Below, one piece after another: positions 16,120 through 23,476 of a stretch of 28,704 nucleotides of DNA; position 1 is the first letter of the stretch; every line of letters starts with the position of its first letter. Both the position numbers and the translations under genes were made by a program. Source of the DNA: Bacillota bacterium (GTDB lineage Bacteria > Bacillota > UBA4882 > UBA8346). Where the stretch lies: contig JAEZKW010000142.1 in assembly GCA_023415375.1 (NCBI GenBank), positions 1 to 28,704 on the forward strand, given 5' to 3'. The notes under the pieces were generated by a model. It was not told where the DNA came from and did not search any database. It saw only the letters and a list, made by a program, of their open reading frames with translations.

Positions 16120-17643
16120 CTATTTAGCATATTCAACCGCCCGGGTTTCTCGAATAACCGTTACTTTAATCTGGCCAGGGTATTCCAGTTCTTCTTCGAT
16201 CCGTTTGACGATTTCTCTGGCTATTCTAACCGAATTTACATCATCAACCCGTTCCGGTTTCACCATGATCCGGATTTCACGCCCGGCCTGGATTGCATAA
16301 GCCTTTTCGACTCCTTCAAATGAATCCGCGATATTTTCTAATTTTTCAAGCCGCTTAATATAAGTCTCCAAGGTTTCACGTCTGGCGCCGGGTCTTGCTG
16401 CCGAAACTGCGTCACAGGCCTGGACTAGAACCGCCTCAACAGTATTGGCTTCAACATCTCCGTGATGGGCCGCAATCGCATTAACAACCGCGAAGCTTTC
16501 ACGATATTTTTTGGCCAAATCAGCTCCTATGGTAACATGCGGTCCTTCGATCTCATGGTTAACTGCTTTTCCAATATCGTGCAACAAACCTGCTCTCTTA
16601 GCCAGAGTAATATCAGCGCCAAGCTCTCCGGCCATCAATCCACATAGATGGGCTACTTCAATGGAGTGCTGTAGAACATTCTGTCCATAACTGGTCCGAT
16701 ATTTTAATCTACCTAACAATTTAATGATTTCAGGATGAATACCGTGAATCCCAGTCTCAAAAGTAGCTCTTTCGCCTTCTTCTTTAATAATGGCTTCGAC
16801 TTCTTTTTGAGATTTTTCAACCATCTCTTCAATTCGAGCAGGATGAATCCGACCATCAACAATCAATTTTTCCAGGGCTAGTCTAGCGACTTCCCTTCGA
16901 ATCGGATCAAATCCGGATAAAATAACTGCCTCCGGCGTGTCATCAATAATTAGGTCAATTCCGGTTAATGTTTCGAGCGCTCTAATATTACGTCCTTCAC
17001 GTCCAATGATCCTGCCTTTCATTTCATCGTTCGGCAAGGCTACCACCGAAACTGTGGCCTCCGTAACATGATCAGCCGCGCATCTCTGAATTGCCAATGA
17101 AATAATCTCACGGGCTTTTCGATCGGACTCTTCTTTCGCTTTGGTTTCAAGTTCGCGAATTTTAAGTCCTATCTCTTGCTTCATTTCTTCTTCTACATCT
17201 TTTAATAATAGTGCCTTGGCTTCTTCACTGCTAAGTCCCGATATCCGTTCCAATTCATGTCTATGTCTTTGATGGGTTTCTTGCAGTTCGTTTTTTAATT
17301 TTTCAACTTCGCCTTCTTTTTTGGCGAGTGCCTCTTCCTTTTTCTCAATAATCTCTGATTTACGATCTAACGATTCTTCTTTTTGTACTAAACGTTTCTC
17401 TAATCTTTGAATATCAGCACGGCGTTCACGGTTTTCCCGTTCCAGCTCGTTTTTTACTTTTAATGCCTCTTCTTTGGCTTCCAATAAGGCTTCCCGCTTA
17501 ATGGACTCAACTTCTTTTTTAGCATCATCCATCATTTTACGGGCATTTTCTTTAGCAGATTGCAGTTTAATCATACCATATAAAACTGAACCTAAATAGC
17601 CTAACAGCAAACCGCCTATTACAGCGATAATTATTCCAACCAT
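16120..17643 (-). CDS. rny: ribonuclease Y
   Basis: Membrane-anchored endoribonuclease that initiates mRNA decay in Firmicutes. The protein has 507 aa. One N-terminal TM helix (about 3-24) is followed by a long charged coiled coil (about 28-185) that mediates dimerisation. The KH domain follows (GRIIGREGRNIR, 210-221), then the HD domain with His-Asp in LLHDIGK (355-356) and HSIEVAHL. A final segment is rich in basic and hydrophobic residues. The ATG at 17643 has AGGAGGTG upstream. A terminator-like hairpin separates it from recX, so it probably has its own promoter, which I could not identify. Gene order cinA-recA-rny-ymdB matches Bacillus. Confidence 0.98.
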   Translation of the reverse strand: MVGIIIAVIGGLLLGYLGSVLYGMIKLQSAKENARKMMDDAKKEVESIKREALLEAKEEALKVKNELERENRERRADIQRLEKRLVQKEESLDRKSEIIEKKEEALAKKEGEVEKLKNELQETHQRHRHELERISGLSSEEAKALLLKDVEEEMKQEIGLKIRELETKAKEESDRKAREIISLAIQRCAADHVTEATVSVVALPNDEMKGRIIGREGRNIRALETLTGIDLIIDDTPEAVILSGFDPIRREVARLALEKLIVDGRIHPARIEEMVEKSQKEVEAIIKEEGERATFETGIHGIHPEIIKLLGRLKYRTSYGQNVLQHSIEVAHLCGLMAGELGADITLAKRAGLLHDIGKAVNHEIEGPHVTIGADLAKKYRESFAVVNAIAAHHGDVEANTVEAVLVQACDAVSAARPGARRETLETYIKRLEKLENIADSFEGVEKAYAIQAGREIRIMVKPERVDDVNSVRIAREIVKRIEEELEYPGQIKVTVIRETRAVEYAK

Positions 17644-17754
17644 ACTTCACCTCCTAATATTTTATATAATAATCTTCTTACTAAATGACTTCATGGCAAT
17701 AGAAGTCTCGTTAATCAAAATTCAAATTGAGAATAAAAGGAAAAAAGAATACAA

Positions 17755-17785
17755 AACAAGCCGAGTAAGAACTCGGCTTTTGTTC
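17755..17785 (-). terminator. intrinsic terminator after recX
   Basis: A 9-bp perfect stem AAGCCGAGT/ACTCGGCTT (17758-17766, 17771-17779) with a 4-nt loop, flanked by T-rich sequence on the minus strand (GTTTTG). It lies about 45 bp past the recX stop and ends the recA-recX transcript before rny. Confidence 0.8.
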
Positions 17786-17825
17786 TGTCCTCCGCAGTTT
17801 ATTGTAAACTTTTTTAAATACGGTG

Positions 17826-18269
17826 TCAAGTAGGATCTATGCTAGGAAAACACTGGCGAACGGTATTTTCCGAAAAGCCATTTCTTACCAAATAAACTCT
17901 TACTTTTACTTTAGACTTACTGGGAGTTGTTTTTTTCTTTATTAACGTTGCTGCAATTTTTAATTCATCTTCTTCAGGATAATATGCATCCATGAGCTCA
18001 TTGATAATTTCCTTATTCAGCCCATGATTTTCTAAATCAAGTGCTACAAAGACGCGACTTTTAAGTCTAAGTTGAAGTTGATGAATCCGCGATTCTCCAA
18101 ATTTACGATCATCAATATAATTCCAATTCTTTAATCGGGAAAGGCTTTCTTGTATTGCCTCTTCTGTGAAACCAGCGCTTTCTAATTTTTGAACCAGTTG
18201 CTGTTCACTGTATGCCTGATGATCCAAATACTCTAAGGCAGCTTCCAAAGGATTGTTCAGAGGCTTCAC
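17826..18269 (-). CDS. recX: RecA regulatory protein RecX
   Basis: Small three-helix-repeat protein that binds inside the RecA groove and modulates filament growth. The 147-aa length is within family range. Seen: an N-terminal helix with ALEYLDHQAYSEQQLVQKL, the typical GFTEEAIQESLSRLKNWNYIDDRKF, and the C-terminal VYLVRNGFSENTVRQCF. The start is GTG at 18269, only 3 bp after the recA stop. The ribosome site AGGGAAG is formed by the last recA codons, so the two are co-transcribed and probably coupled. Confidence 0.93.
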   Translation of the reverse strand: MKPLNNPLEAALEYLDHQAYSEQQLVQKLESAGFTEEAIQESLSRLKNWNYIDDRKFGESRIHQLQLRLKSRVFVALDLENHGLNKEIINELMDAYYPEEDELKIAATLIKKKTTPSKSKVKVRVYLVRNGFSENTVRQCFPSIDPT

Positions 18270-18272
18270 TGC

Positions 18273-19364
18273 TTACTTCCCTTTCACCGTTGATTCCTTC
18301 GATGCTGCAGTTTCTTTAGAAGCCTCTTTAGATGACCCGGCATCTTTTGAAGCCGACTTCGCAGTTGATTCATCAGTTATCAGTCCTACAGCGGCGCGGA
18401 CCTTTTTCTCGATTTCATTTAAGAGGTTGGGATCTTTCCTCAAAAAGTCCCGGGCATTGTCACGGCCTTGGCCGATCCGGTTTTCACCATAAGAGAACCA
18501 AGCCCCGCTTTTGTTGATAATATTCTGATCAACTGCCATGTCTAAAATACAACCGGCTTTCGAAATTCCTTCCCCGTATAATATATCAAATTCTCCCTCT
18601 TTAAAAGGCGGCGCTACTTTATTCTTTACAACCTTCGCTTTGGTTCGACTCCCGATAATATCCGTACCCTGTTTAAGGGTTTCAACTTTTCGGATCTCAA
18701 GGCGTACCGAAGAATAAAACTTAAGTGCCCGGCCGCCTGGTGTCGTCTCGGGGTTTCCAAACATAACGCCGACTTTTTCACGAATTTGGTTAATAAAGAT
18801 GGTCACCGTATTGGATTTACTAATGACAGCGGTTAATTTACGTAAGGCTTGCGACATTAGGCGGGCTTGCAAGCCTACATGGGCATCACCCATTTCCCCT
18901 TCAATCTCTGCCTGAGGGGTCAGTGCAGCCACTGAGTCAATAATAATTAGATCAACAGCTCCGCTACGAATCAAAGCCTCACATATCTCCAAGGCCTGTT
19001 CACCAGTATCCGGCTGAGATATCAAGAGATTATCAATATCAACTCCCAGTTTTTTCGCATACACCGGATCTAGCGCATGTTCGGCATCAATAAACGCGGC
19101 AATTCCCCCCAAACGTTGAGCCTCAGCCGCCATATGCAAAGCTACGGTAGTTTTACCGGAAGATTCTGGTCCATAAATCTCAACAATCCTGCCACGCGGA
19201 ATTCCACCGACTCCGAGGGCTAAATCCAGTGAAAGGGCACCGGTAGGTATGGTTTCAATACTAAGTTTATCAACAGATTCTCCTAATTTCATAATCGAAC
19301 CTTTGCCAAATTGCTTCTCAATTTGCAATAAAGCTACTTCTAGAGCTTTTTCTTTATCAGCCAT
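18273..19364 (-). CDS. recA: RecA recombinase
   Basis: DNA strand-exchange ATPase and LexA co-protease of the SOS response. The protein has 363 aa. Walker A GPESSGKT (65-72), Walker B LIIIDSVAAL, L1 region EIEGEMGDAHVGLQARLMSQALRK, NQIREKVGVMFGNPETTPGG (L2) and GRALKFYSSVRLE are all intact. The ATG at 19364 has GGAGGA at about 8 nt; a TTG one codon earlier is less likely. The C-terminal tail is odd: about 31 residues rich in Ser, Lys and Ala with repeated SKE, where many RecAs have an acidic tail. It is preceded by a consensus sigma-A promoter and a LexA box, and followed at 3 bp by recX. Confidence 0.99.
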   Translation of the reverse strand: MADKEKALEVALLQIEKQFGKGSIMKLGESVDKLSIETIPTGALSLDLALGVGGIPRGRIVEIYGPESSGKTTVALHMAAEAQRLGGIAAFIDAEHALDPVYAKKLGVDIDNLLISQPDTGEQALEICEALIRSGAVDLIIIDSVAALTPQAEIEGEMGDAHVGLQARLMSQALRKLTAVISKSNTVTIFINQIREKVGVMFGNPETTPGGRALKFYSSVRLEIRKVETLKQGTDIIGSRTKAKVVKNKVAPPFKEGEFDILYGEGISKAGCILDMAVDQNIINKSGAWFSYGENRIGQGRDNARDFLRKDPNLLNEIEKKVRAAVGLITDESTAKSASKDAGSSKEASKETAASKESTVKGK

Positions 19365-19389
19365 CAAATTTCTCCTCCCAAAACTTTAC

Positions 19390-19403
19390 CAAACATTTGT
19401 TCT
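19390..19403 (-). promoter_or_regulatory. LexA (DinR) box of recA
   Basis: On the minus strand AGAACAAATGTTTG matches 12 of 14 positions of the Bacillus-type LexA box CGAACNNNNGTTCG. It sits at the inferred transcription start (about 19402), where repressor would block RNA polymerase. Confidence 0.8.
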
Positions 19404-19408
19404 GTATC

Positions 19409-19437
19409 AGTATATCAAAGAGTTGGGTCCCTGTCAA
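19409..19437 (-). promoter_or_regulatory. sigma-A promoter of recA
   Basis: Minus-strand TTGACA (19432-19437), exactly 17 nt spacer, TATACT (19409-19414). The start is expected near 19402, giving a leader of about 38 nt before the recA ATG. Confidence 0.85.
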
Positions 19438-19468
19438 TTTTTAGTTACGGAATGGAAAAAGCCGAATT

Positions 19469-19569
19469 GTAGAACGTTTCGAATAAAGTGCATACCAAAC
19501 AGCTAAGAAACGTTCTACTTAAGTAAAACGTCTTTCCCGAATTCTAATATTTAATTAAGACGTTTTACT
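19469..19569. repeat. four alternating palindromic arms between thpR and recA
   Basis: Arms GTAGAACGTTTC (19469-19480) and its exact complement (19507-19518) are followed by AGTAAAACGTCTT (19522-19534) and its exact complement (19557-19569). The two arm types resemble each other, so the middle arms (19511-19532) also form a near-palindrome centred on TTAA. The last arm contains the thpR stop and final codons. The block may end the thpR transcript or act upstream of the recA -35 box. Confidence 0.75.
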
Positions 19570-20190
19570 AGATTTCTCAAATTTAAAGTCTTCAATAGTT
19601 TTATAAACTGCACCGCTTGGATATAAACAACTTTCAATTAATGAAAAACCACAAACCGACATTTTAGTTTCAAAATCAAGTTTGGACAAAGACAAATCCG
19701 GAGACTTTCCAAAAGGATTGACCGGCAAAGGATTTACCAGTAAAGAATTTACTAGTAATGGAGTGTTTTCAGTATGGATATCTTCCTGTTTAGCCCTGGC
19801 AATCGTTACATGGGGTTGAAAAGGTTTATCACTTATTCCAAAGCCTTGTTCCAGGCAATTTCTTTCTACGGAATCCGCCAATTGAACTAATTCCGGCTCA
19901 CCTTTACCGACTCCAAGCCACATGATACGAGGAGTCCCTCGCTTTGGAAAAAAGCCAATATTATCTAACTGCAATGTAAAAGGATGAGTTTGAACAGCCG
20001 CCGTTTTTAAAGCCACACTGAGTTCATTCAGTCTTCCCTCCGGCACTTCACCAAAAAATTTTAAAGTAAAATGTAAATTTTGGCGTTTTGTCCATTTCCA
20101 TCCCAAAAATTCTCTCCTGGAACGGTCAATATAATTCATAACTGTATCCTGGATAGTTTCGGAAAGCCAAACCCCTACAAATAAACGCAT
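19555..20190 (-). CDS. thpR: RNA 2',3'-cyclic phosphodiesterase (2'-5' RNA ligase family)
   Basis: Two-histidine phosphoesterase (LigT/ThpR) that opens 2',3'-cyclic phosphates or joins 2'-5' RNA ends; its biological substrate is unclear. Both catalytic motifs are present: HFTLKFFGEV early and PHVTIARAK in the second half. The protein has 211 aa, slightly long because of a proline- and leucine-rich insertion (LLVNSLLVNPLPVNPFG), encoded by three 15-bp direct repeats just after the second motif. MRLFVGVWL at 20190 fits family N-termini; an ATG three codons earlier (20199) is possible. Neither has a strong ribosome site. It lies between cinA and recA. Confidence 0.88.
   Translation of the reverse strand: MRLFVGVWLSETIQDTVMNYIDRSRREFLGWKWTKRQNLHFTLKFFGEVPEGRLNELSVALKTAAVQTHPFTLQLDNIGFFPKRGTPRIMWLGVGKGEPELVQLADSVERNCLEQGFGISDKPFQPHVTIARAKQEDIHTENTPLLVNSLLVNPLPVNPFGKSPDLSLSKLDFETKMSVCGFSLIESCLYPSGAVYKTIEDFKFEKSSKTS
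19712..19756. repeat. three in-frame 15-bp repeats inside thpR
   Basis: Units 19712-19726, 19727-19741 and 19742-19756 are variants of AAAGGATTTACCAGT. Each adds five residues (L/P-V-N-P/S-L/F) to ThpR in a probable surface loop. Confidence 0.85.
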
Positions 20191-20213
20191 CGGTCCCATA
20201 CAGTTGATAGTGT

Positions 20214-20304
20214 TTTCGCTTTTGGCTTTCAGCTTTTAGCTTTTAGCTGATAGCCGATAGCCAATCGTCAATAACCGATAGCCAATAGCTAATAGCCAAT
20301 CGCC
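20214..20304. repeat. thirteen degenerate 7-bp tandem repeats
   Basis: A run of 13 contiguous heptamers in one phase, plus-strand consensus roughly (g/a/t)(a/t)TAGC(C/T). It drifts from TTTAGCT-type units at the left to GATAGCC and AATAGCC units at the right. It fills most of the 142-bp gap between cinA and thpR. No promoter or terminator is visible within it. Confidence 0.85.
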
Positions 20305-20332
20305 ACTCAACTGCTCCTTTATATTTCAATCC

Positions 20333-21592
20333 TCATAGGATTCCCTGGGCCTGTCTCAGGCATTGCCATAATAATGTCAGTGCAGCTTGGGCAGAGGCTT
20401 CTTTATTGCCAAGTCGATCCGACTTGAAAAGTCGTTTTTCCACCTTCGAAATTCCCGGTAAATCAACAGCCAAGTATACCAAACCAACCGGTTTTTCAGA
20501 GCTGCCTCCATCAGGCCCGGCTATTCCAGTCACAGCCACCCCTACATCTGACCCGGTGAGTTTACGAATCCCGGCAGCCATAGCTTGGGCCGTCTCAGGA
20601 CTCACTGCCCCATATGTAGTAAGCATTCTTTCAGGGACACCCAAAAGATTCATCTTAAGTTCATTACTGTAACTATTGACCCCGCCCAGGAAATAAGCAG
20701 AACTTCCCGGTACATTGGTAATACGGTGGGAAATCAAGCCCCCACTACAAGATTCTGCGGTAGCCAGCTTCCACCCTATTGTTTTCAATATTTGGCCAAT
20801 AACACTTTCTAGATTATCATTATTATATCCATAAATATATGAACTGAGGCGTCCTTGTATTAGAGCCGTGACCTTGTCAATTAACCGCCAGTTTTCGGAT
20901 TCATCGAATCCCTTGGCGGTTACCCGCAATGTGACCTCGCCGGTTCCAGCATAGGGAGCAATTGTAGGGTTGGTTTGAGTGTTAATGAGATCAATAACTT
21001 GTTCTTCCATGGCCGATTCGCCAATTCCAACCATTTTGATGAAACGTGATGACAGAATCGGGTTTTTCTCTTTTGTTAGCCACTGTTTTAATTGAGGTTT
21101 AACGGCAACCTCCCACACGCCTTTCAATTCCCGAGGCACACCCGGCAAAGCCACCAAGAAGTGATTGCCCTTGGATACCATCAAACAAGGTGCCGTTCCG
21201 AGATGATTGGGAATAACTTGTCCTGATTTTGGAAACATAGCTTGACGGCGATTGCTCTCTGTCAGTGGCCTTTGAGTATGCTGAAAATGTTTTTGAATTT
21301 GTTCCCAGGCTTCTTCATTAAATTCTAAATCTTCATGTAATAATCCAGCGACTGCTTCCCGGGTAAGGTCGTCCTGCGTGGGCCCGAGTCCACCGGACAA
21401 AATTAAAAAATCCGCCCGGTTCCATGCCAATTCAAGTGTAGCGATAATGCGTTCTAGATTATCTCCCACAGTCGTTTTATGGTATAAATTGATACCAAGA
21501 CCAGCCAATTCCTTTGCTAAAAATTGGGCATTCGTATCTACAATTTGGCCTAGCAGCAACTCTGTACCTATACAAATAATTTCTGCCTGCAA
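20333..21592 (-). CDS. cinA: CinA-family protein (competence/damage-inducible; nicotinamide-nucleotide amidase)
   Basis: Two-domain protein of 419 aa. The N-terminal molybdopterin-binding-like domain (about 1-170) starts AEIICIGTELLLGQIVDTN and has SGGLGPTQDD (66-75); in related proteins it hydrolyses ADP-ribose-type pyrophosphates. The C-terminal CinA domain (about 255-415), with AESCSGG (279-285) and TGIAGPDGG (355-363), deamidates nicotinamide mononucleotide in pyridine-nucleotide salvage. The start is TTG at 21592, with GGGAG 7 nt upstream. It lies upstream of recA as in Bacillus, with thpR and a heptamer-repeat spacer in between. Confidence 0.96.
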   Translation of the reverse strand: MQAEIICIGTELLLGQIVDTNAQFLAKELAGLGINLYHKTTVGDNLERIIATLELAWNRADFLILSGGLGPTQDDLTREAVAGLLHEDLEFNEEAWEQIQKHFQHTQRPLTESNRRQAMFPKSGQVIPNHLGTAPCLMVSKGNHFLVALPGVPRELKGVWEVAVKPQLKQWLTKEKNPILSSRFIKMVGIGESAMEEQVIDLINTQTNPTIAPYAGTGEVTLRVTAKGFDESENWRLIDKVTALIQGRLSSYIYGYNNDNLESVIGQILKTIGWKLATAESCSGGLISHRITNVPGSSAYFLGGVNSYSNELKMNLLGVPERMLTTYGAVSPETAQAMAAGIRKLTGSDVGVAVTGIAGPDGGSSEKPVGLVYLAVDLPGISKVEKRLFKSDRLGNKEASAQAALTLLWQCLRQAQGIL

Positions 21593-21789
21593 ATTCTCAC
21601 TCCCTTGTGATTCATCAATAATTATCTACAATCAAAACAGCTTTGGCTATTTTGTCTAAATTGATGATTACTTCTTGAAAATCGTCTAAAATCCTCTCCC
21701 CACCATTCAATTACCGAAAGATTTTTTAATCCGGCAGAGGCTCAATTGCGACAGGCTGAAAGCCGATGAGTCGTTAAGACAATCATGCT

Positions 21790-22545
21790 TCATGGTGCAT
21801 CAGCATCTTCCGGAAACTTGGGGACCTGGTTTGTAAAATAGGCGAGCACGCCGTGATAAATGGCCTCTGCAACACGTTCACGATAATCGGGATTGTTTAA
21901 ACGCTCAGCCTCAGCAGGATTTGATAAAAAACCAATTTCAATCATGACCCCAGGCATGCCAGTATCGTTAATAACTCGAAAATCACCAGTTTTAGGACGC
22001 CTTTTATTGGGACCCAGTTCTTTTACAAAATAGTACTGAATGGCATAAGCTAACTTTTTGGAAAGTTGTTTCTGGGGGTTAAAGAATGTTTGAGCTCCAT
22101 AATAAATTGTCTGTGGAAAACTGTTGGCATGAATCGATAAAAAAATGTCAGCCTTACTTTGATTGGCAATCTGTATCCGGTAAACCAAATCCCGCTGTTT
22201 TTTAGAGGAGGAACTAATATTTTCATGAAAGAAATCCCGATCTTCCTGGCGAGTCATGACACAATACACACCGACCCGGGAAAGGTATTTTTTAAGTCGC
22301 AAGGCCACATCGAGATTAATATTTTTCTCCAGTAAACCAGTACATGATTTGGCACCAGGATCACCGCCTCCATGTCCGGCATCAATTGCGACTTTTTTAC
22401 CGGAAATTAACGAAGACATGGGTATATTGGTCCATACCGCCGGTTCATTGAGCATCCAAACACCTAACCCTAAAACTAAAGAAATCATGAAAACGTATAT
22501 CATTTTTACTTGAAGTGTTATTACAATGATGCGTTTTCGAAACAT
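21790..22545 (-). CDS. cwlD: N-acetylmuramoyl-L-alanine amidase, CwlD type
   Basis: Zinc amidase (Amidase_3 fold). CwlD makes the muramic-delta-lactam precursor of spore cortex, needed for germination. The 251-aa protein has a single N-terminal TM or signal-anchor segment (about 15-33) and then the catalytic domain. Zinc and catalytic residues: DAGHGG (His58), EKNINLD (Glu73), SIHANS (His139) and EIGFLSNP (Glu203). There is no SPOR, SH3 or peptidoglycan-binding repeat, which favours CwlD over vegetative amidases. The ATG at 22545 has GGAGGG 8 nt upstream. The gene is divergent from speD. I could not identify a sporulation promoter. Confidence 0.85.
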   Translation of the reverse strand: MFRKRIIVITLQVKMIYVFMISLVLGLGVWMLNEPAVWTNIPMSSLISGKKVAIDAGHGGGDPGAKSCTGLLEKNINLDVALRLKKYLSRVGVYCVMTRQEDRDFFHENISSSSKKQRDLVYRIQIANQSKADIFLSIHANSFPQTIYYGAQTFFNPQKQLSKKLAYAIQYYFVKELGPNKRRPKTGDFRVINDTGMPGVMIEIGFLSNPAEAERLNNPDYRERVAEAIYHGVLAYFTNQVPKFPEDADAP

Positions 22546-22658
22546 AGCTCACCCTCCCTGCACTTTCCTAATGACCAAGATATTCAAGGGAGAGTAAAAC
22601 TAGAATGAAATCCAGACAAAGTAAGGCTCGGGCTAATTGAGGGAATTTTTAAAATGCA

Positions 22659-22687
22659 TTGACATCCCCCCCGTTATTTGTTATTAT
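22659..22687 (+). promoter_or_regulatory. sigma-A promoter of speD
   Basis: TTGACA (22659-22664), 17-nt spacer beginning with a C-run, TATTAT (22682-22687). Transcription would begin near 22694, leaving a leader of about 190 nt before the preferred speD start. Confidence 0.75.
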
Positions 22688-22693
22688 ATTTTT

Positions 22694-22883
22694 GTTTATT
22701 AACGACCAGGGAGCGTGACAAAATCCCGTCCCAACTGAATAATCTCCTGATCTAACATATATCCCGAGGCGAGCCTGCCGGTATTGGACCGGATGCATCA
22801 TCGGGTAAAGGGAAATCAGGGTGCTTATGGGTCAAAGTATTCTTCCTGACCAGAAGATTTCAACAAAAGAGAGGTTGAGGGGA
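22694..22883 (+). promoter_or_regulatory. long structured 5' leader of speD (candidate riboswitch or attenuator)
   Basis: Pairings seen by eye: an outer helix CCTGAT/ATCAGG (22746-22751, 22815-22820), an inner CCCGA/TCGGG (22763-22767, 22801-22805) and an apical hairpin CCGGT/ACCGG (22778-22782, 22788-22792). A separate GGGA/TCCC (22709-22712, 22724-22727) precedes them. The strand ATCAGG could instead pair with CCTGA at 22845-22849, a possible switch. An in-frame GTG (22821) and ATG (22827) lie in the leader but lack the family N-terminus. No SAM-I or other known riboswitch core is recognisable. Confidence 0.45.
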
Positions 22884-23264
22884 ATGTCGACTTTTGATAC
22901 TGTAGGTGCTCACGTTCTGGCAGATTTCTGGGGATGCCAGTTCGAAAAGCTCGATGATGCCGAACTGTTAATGGACAGTTTGAGACAAGCCGCTTGTAAG
23001 GCCAAGATGACTATTCTTGGAGAGAAATCTTATAAATTTTATCCCCAGGGTTTTACGGGTTTGCTTCTTTTGTCCGAAAGTCATATTTCAATTCATACTT
23101 ATCCGGAACGCGGATATGCTGCTATCGATGTTTACACATGCGGTAGCGGGATGACCCAACGGGCAATTGATTTTCTAAAAGAGGTTCTAGAACCAACGAG
23201 CGTTCATGAAATGCAAGTCCGGCGCGGGCGGCCCGATGTCTCTTTTAAAGTTAATGCATCATAA
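22884..23264 (+). CDS. speD: S-adenosylmethionine decarboxylase proenzyme (prokaryotic class)
   Basis: Makes decarboxylated AdoMet, the aminopropyl donor for spermidine. The protein has 126 aa from the chosen start. It self-cleaves in SESH between Glu65 and Ser66; the serine becomes the pyruvoyl group. Also seen: ISIHTYPERGYAAIDVYTCG with the conserved His and Cys86. The ATG at 22884 gives MSTFDTVGAHVLADFWGC, matching the B. subtilis-type N-terminus, and has GAGAGG 9 nt upstream. A longer in-frame form from GTG 22821 adds 21 residues not expected for the family. No spermidine synthase lies nearby. It is the only clear plus-strand gene and has its own promoter. Confidence 0.95.
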   Translation: MSTFDTVGAHVLADFWGCQFEKLDDAELLMDSLRQAACKAKMTILGEKSYKFYPQGFTGLLLLSESHISIHTYPERGYAAIDVYTCGSGMTQRAIDFLKEVLEPTSVHEMQVRRGRPDVSFKVNAS

Positions 23265-23270
23265 AAAGTC

Positions 23271-23387
23271 AAGAGGCTGTCTAAAAAGTATTTTATAATC
23301 AAAAAAAACAATATATAACATTATGGATTAAACAAAAGGTTATATATTGTTTTTTTATCGACAAATTTACTTTTGGGACAGCCCCTT
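23271..23387. mobile_element. MITE-like palindromic element, possibly doubling as the speD terminator
   Basis: Outer imperfect inverted ends of about 19 bp (23271-23289 and 23369-23387, four mismatches) carry GGCTGTC/GACAGCC. Inside is a perfect 18-bp inverted repeat (23302-23319 and 23339-23356) with a 19-nt loop. The element is 117 bp and has no coding capacity. It begins just after the speD stop, and its right end runs into TTTTTT, so it could end transcription. GGCTGTC-type ends occur on several insertion sequences, but I cannot assign a family, and no target duplication is obvious. Confidence 0.6.
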
Positions 23388-23476
23388 TTTTGATTTTCGA
23401 ACTTACGTCAGAGAAACCAAACTATCTTTGTAATTCCTTTCTTAAGACAAAACCTTACTTTTCTGCCAAAGTCTCT

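Noticed and set aside
20214..20304. CRISPR array
   Set aside because: The units are 7 bp, contiguous and degenerate, without spacers; no cas genes are present.
21621..21717. 32-codon minus-strand frame starting TTG between cwlD and cinA
   Set aside because: No ribosome site before the TTG; the length is within chance expectation.
22546..22600. Sigma-G or sigma-E promoter for cwlD
   Set aside because: A TGAATA-like -35 is present near 22583 but no matching -10 at the right spacing.
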